A stretch of DNA of 10,302 nucleotides from Acidobacteriaceae bacterium (GTDB lineage Bacteria; Acidobacteriota; Terriglobia; Terriglobales; Acidobacteriaceae): positions 1 to 10,302 of the forward strand of contig PKXI01000142.1 in the NCBI GenBank assembly GCA_003133425.1, read 5' to 3'. Under the pieces are notes generated by a model that saw nothing but the letters and a program-made list of their open reading frames with translations, had not been told where the DNA came from and searched no databases. Below, piece after piece: positions 6,903-10,302 of this stretch (positions are counted from its first letter, which is position 1; each line of letters starts with the position of its first letter). The translations under genes were made by a program, and so were the position numbers.

Positions 6903-8303
6903 ATGCAAACCACCTATAACGGGCTGGAACTGCCGAAAAACGGCAAGCCCATCGCTTACTCGAACGGCAAGTTCGAAGTCCCCGACAATCCAATCATCCC
7001 CTTCATTGAAGGCGACGGCACTGGCCGCGACATCTGGAAGGCCTCGCAGCGGGTTTTTGACGCAGCTGTGGAAAAGGCCTACGGCGGCAAGCGCGCCATT
7101 CGCTGGTTTGAGATTTTTGCGGGCGAAAAGGCGTTTCGCCAGTTCTCGACCTGGCTGCCCGACGACTCGGTGGCCGCGGCGCGGGACCTGCGCGTTTCCA
7201 TCAAGGGACCGCTGACTACGCCGGTGGGCGGCGGCATTCGTTCGCTGAACGTGGCGCTGCGCCAGCTGCTTGACCTCTACGCATGCGTGCGACCGGTGAG
7301 GTACTACCAGGGCGTGCCCAGCCCGGTGAAGCATCCCGAGAATGTGGACATTGTCATCTTCCGGGAGAACACGGAGGATGTGTACGCGGGCATCGAGTTC
7401 AAGCAGGGTACGGCGGACGCGGCGCGGCTTATCGATTTCCTGAACAACGACCTGCTCAAGGGCGGCAAGAAGAAAGTGCGCGAAGACTCCGGCGTAGGCA
7501 TTAAGCCGATTTCGATCTTCGGTACCAAACGGCTGGTGCGGTATGCCATTCGCCACGCGCTGGAGTCTGGACGCAAGACGGTTACGCTGGTCCACAAGGG
7601 GAATATTCAGAAGTTCACTGAGGGCGCGTTCCGCGAGTGGGGATACGAAGTCGCAGTTGAAGAGTTCCGCGATCAGACGGTGACCGAGCGCGAGAGCTGG
7701 ATTCTTGGCAACGTGGACGCGAAGCCCGGCATCTCGATTGAAGAGAATGCGGCGCTGATTGAACCCGGCCTCGAGTTTGGCAATCCGGCCTTCCGCGAAT
7801 CCATTTACGCGGAGATCAAGGGCGTGCTGGACTCGATCGGCAAGAGCCACGGCAACGGTGCGTGGAAATCGAAGATCTTGATCAACGACCGCATCGCCGA
7901 TTCCATCTTCCAGCAGATCATCATCCGTCCTTCGGACTACAGCATTCTGGCTACCACCAACCTCAACGGCGACTATATTTCCGATGCGGCGGCGGCGCAG
8001 GTGGGCGGGCTCGGCATTGCTCCGGGCGCCAACATCGGCGACGGGTTCGCGGTCTTCGAAGCGACGCACGGAACGGCTCCGAAGTACGCCGATAAGGATG
8101 TGATCAATCCCGGGTCGGTGATTCTTTCGGGCGTGATGCTGCTGGATTTCATTGGCTGGAAAGAAGCGGCGAAGCTGATTGAGAATTCGCTGGAGAAGAC
8201 TATTCTGCAGAAGTTCGTCACGTATGATTTCGAACGCCAGACCGCCGGCGCAACCAAGGTGGGCACAAGCGAGTTTGCTACGCGCATCATCGGCAATATG
8301 TAG
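6903..8303 (+). CDS. icd: NADP-dependent isocitrate dehydrogenase with internal insert
   Basis: TCA-cycle enzyme that oxidatively decarboxylates isocitrate to 2-oxoglutarate. Conserved features are I-E-G-D-G-T-G near 35-41 and the isocitrate site S114-L-N116...R120 with R130 and R154. S114 is the equivalent of the serine phosphorylated by IDH kinase in E. coli. Also present are I-N-D-R-I-A-D at 327-333 and H-G-T-A-P-K394-Y395. K394, Y395, Y441 and R445 match the residues that select NADP in the E. coli enzyme. At 466 residues it is about 50 longer than E. coli Icd (416). The extra sequence lies roughly at 259-322 (T-E-R-E-S-W-I-L to S-H-G-N-G-A-W-K), resembling the insert I recall in cyanobacterial Icd. 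GGAAGGA lies rather far (about 13 nt) before the ATG. mdh follows 108 bp downstream. Confidence 0.96.
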   Translation: MQTTYNGLELPKNGKPIAYSNGKFEVPDNPIIPFIEGDGTGRDIWKASQRVFDAAVEKAYGGKRAIRWFEIFAGEKAFRQFSTWLPDDSVAAARDLRVSIKGPLTTPVGGGIRSLNVALRQLLDLYACVRPVRYYQGVPSPVKHPENVDIVIFRENTEDVYAGIEFKQGTADAARLIDFLNNDLLKGGKKKVREDSGVGIKPISIFGTKRLVRYAIRHALESGRKTVTLVHKGNIQKFTEGAFREWGYEVAVEEFRDQTVTERESWILGNVDAKPGISIEENAALIEPGLEFGNPAFRESIYAEIKGVLDSIGKSHGNGAWKSKILINDRIADSIFQQIIIRPSDYSILATTNLNGDYISDAAAAQVGGLGIAPGANIGDGFAVFEATHGTAPKYADKDVINPGSVILSGVMLLDFIGWKEAAKLIENSLEKTILQKFVTYDFERQTAGATKVGTSEFATRIIGNM

Positions 8304-8304
8304 A

Positions 8305-8339
8305 CAGGGATCAGGGGTCAGGGATCAGCGATCAGCGAT
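8305..8339. repeat. Short heptamer array between icd and mdh
   Basis: Five phased 7-bp units, CAGGGAT, CAGGGGT, CAGGGAT, CAGCGAT, CAGCGAT, begin one base after the icd stop codon. A decayed sixth (CATTTGA) may extend it to 8346. All five fit the CAGNNNT pattern of the array at 1436-1561, in the same orientation on the plus strand. It lies about 70 bp before mdh, so it is in the icd 3' end or the icd-mdh spacer. Confidence 0.8.
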
Positions 8340-8399
8340 CATTTGATTTGCTGGCAGATCAACAAAAACATGCGAGGACATTGTCCCCGAGGAAGATAA

Positions 8400-9338
<939 letters not shown>

Positions 9339-9351
9339 GGGAGTTCCTAGA

Positions 9352-9397
9352 CCCCAGGTCTCATCCGCCGCGGTCCGCCACGGTGGATGACCTGGGG
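9352..9397 (+). terminator. Long hairpin after mdh
   Basis: CCCCAGGT (9352-9359) pairs with ACCTGGGG (9390-9397). After a CT bulge, CATCC (9362-9366) pairs with GGATG (9385-9389), then a G-U wobble and CCG with CGG, around a loop of about 10 nt. It begins 13 bp past the mdh stop in the convergent mdh/phoU spacer. No strong T-run follows on the plus strand, so efficient Rho-independent termination is likely but unproven. Confidence 0.6.
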
Positions 9398-9420
9398 CAC
9401 TCAGCCTTCAAATAAAATCA

Positions 9421-9476
9421 GCGAGTTAGCCCGCGCTGCGCGCGGTTAGCGAGTTAGCAAGTCTGCGGCCGGCCGC
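9421..9476. repeat. Direct repeats, GC hairpin and palindrome at the phoU 3' end
   Basis: GCGAGTTAGC occurs at 9421-9430 and again at 9449-9458 (28-bp period). Between them CCGCGC-TGC-GCGCGG (9431-9445) is a perfect 6-bp stem, with TTAGC words on both sides. A perfect 12-bp palindrome, GCGGCCGGCCGC, sits at 9465-9476, two bases from the phoU stop, and could fold in the phoU 3' end. The unit resembles the minus strand of the window's first 20 bases. Confidence 0.6.
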
Positions 9477-9478
9477 GA

Positions 9479-10150
9479 TCAATCCATCGACATGCTGAGC
9501 TGGTGCCGGACGTCGGCGCCGCGAATCCAGAAGATCACGTCGGTCGCGATATTCGATGCGTGATCCGCAATTCTCTCCAGATTCTTCGCCACCAGAATGC
9601 CCTTCATCGCCTGTTGTGTGAACTGCGGCTGTTCCTCGATGAGTTTGAGCAGGTCGGCATGTGCGCGGCGGTTCATGCGGTCGATCTCGTCATCCATTTC
9701 GCGAACCGAGTCTGCCAGGCGTGCATCGCCATCGAGGAGCGCCTGCACCGCAGAGCGGATCATGCGGCCGGCAAATTCGCCCATGGCGGCAAAGTCGACG
9801 GGGAGATCGACTTCATCCATGTTGATGATCTCTTTTGTGCGGCGGGCGATGCCCATTGACTGGTCGCCGATCCGTTCCAGGTCGCCGTTGATCTTGATGA
9901 CGGCCAGGATGAAGCGCAGGTCGATGGCCATGGGCTGCTCCTTGGCGAGGAGTTCGTAGGCCATCTCGTCCAACTCGCGCTGCGCGGTGTTGATGGCAGC
10001 TTCGTTCTGCTTTACGAACTTGCACAGGCCCTTATCGCGCTGCAGGAAGGCGTCCACCGCAGTTTCGACCGCCTGCTGCGCCAAGGCGGCCATGGCCATG
10101 AGCTTGTCTTTGAGTTCGGCCAGTTGCTGGTGAAAGTGGATGCGCGGCAC
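9479..10150 (-). CDS. phoU: Phosphate transport regulator PhoU
   Basis: Cytoplasmic all-helical protein that links the Pst phosphate transporter to the PhoR/PhoB-type two-component system and represses the phosphate-starvation response. The 223-residue length is normal for the family. The two three-helix repeats are visible through their metal-binding signatures, E-R-I-G-D-Q-S-M-G-I-A-R-R around 92-104 and E-R-I-A-D-H-A-S-N-I-A-T-D around 192-204. The start is GTG at 10150-10148, supported by GGGAG about 8 nt upstream. phoU often follows pstSCAB, but the 152 bp upstream here contain no gene, so its upstream neighbour is out of view. It converges with mdh. Confidence 0.95.
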   Translation of the reverse strand: MPRIHFHQQLAELKDKLMAMAALAQQAVETAVDAFLQRDKGLCKFVKQNEAAINTAQRELDEMAYELLAKEQPMAIDLRFILAVIKINGDLERIGDQSMGIARRTKEIINMDEVDLPVDFAAMGEFAGRMIRSAVQALLDGDARLADSVREMDDEIDRMNRRAHADLLKLIEEQPQFTQQAMKGILVAKNLERIADHASNIATDVIFWIRGADVRHQLSMSMD

Positions 10151-10302
10151 GGCGGATTCTCCCTGATCAACTATTGTGCATCATGCAGTGTTACAACAGC
10201 GCTAAATTCCGGGCAATGCACCAGATTGGTCACACGGAATGCTGCGGAATGGCCATGTCCGCGGGAATCAACCCGATATGTAGGCAGCGTCAATAAATAA
10301 AG
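10151..10302 (-). promoter_or_regulatory. Upstream region of phoU with direct repeat and dyad
   Basis: No gene is visible. Two exact copies of CGGAATG (10235-10241 and 10245-10251, plus strand) are spaced exactly 10 bp apart, 85-101 bp before the phoU start, as in sites bound side by side by response regulators. A small dyad, TGCAT-C-ATGCA, lies at 10177-10187. On the minus strand TTGCCC is followed after 17 bp by TAACAC, a weak promoter-like pair. None of these is proven. Confidence 0.35.

Noticed and set aside
6699..8069. 456-codon open frame on the minus strand opposite icd
   Set aside because: Fully antisense to a gene with all catalytic residues intact; the protein matches no family I know and the frame is open because of high GC at third positions.

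Overview
The window looks like chromosomal DNA of a GC-rich bacterium, most likely an Acidobacteriota (Terriglobia-type) genome. This is inferred from an isocitrate dehydrogenase with a large internal insert, a pyruvoyl-dependent arginine decarboxylase, a secreted DUF4252-like protein, and intergenic spaces filled with short dispersed repeats and heptamer arrays. No rRNA, tRNA, phage, transposase or CRISPR is visible. Eleven protein genes are supported, nearly all housekeeping or central metabolism.

Layout. (i) 1-1938, minus strand: a glutaredoxin-like gene followed by purB (adenylosuccinate lyase). An 18-unit tandem heptamer array lies just upstream of the purB ribosome binding site. (ii) 1971-2471, plus strand: a DUF985/Cupin_5 protein, divergent from the glutaredoxin and possibly read from a leaderless mRNA. 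(iii) 2616-5918, minus strand: pyruvoyl-dependent arginine decarboxylase, N-carbamoylputrescine amidase (aguB), agmatine deiminase (aguA) and tRNA adenosine deaminase (tadA), in that transcription order. The first three form a complete arginine to agmatine to N-carbamoylputrescine to putrescine route. aguB, aguA and tadA are packed with 2-bp gaps. The decarboxylase is separated from them by about 250 bp holding a strong hairpin and a dispersed palindromic repeat. (iv) 6179-6814, plus strand: a secreted DUF4252-like protein, divergent from the decarboxylase. (v) 6903-9338, plus strand: icd (NADP-type isocitrate dehydrogenase) and mdh (malate dehydrogenase), two TCA-cycle enzymes. A short heptamer array of the same CAGNNNT pattern as the one at purB starts one base after the icd stop. 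(vi) 9479-10150, minus strand: phoU, convergent with mdh across a hairpin and repeat-rich spacer.

No clearly new multi-gene system is present. The signals most worth following are the two phase-matched heptamer arrays, the strand-biased hairpin inside the polyamine cluster, the icd insert, and a one-turn-spaced direct repeat upstream of phoU.
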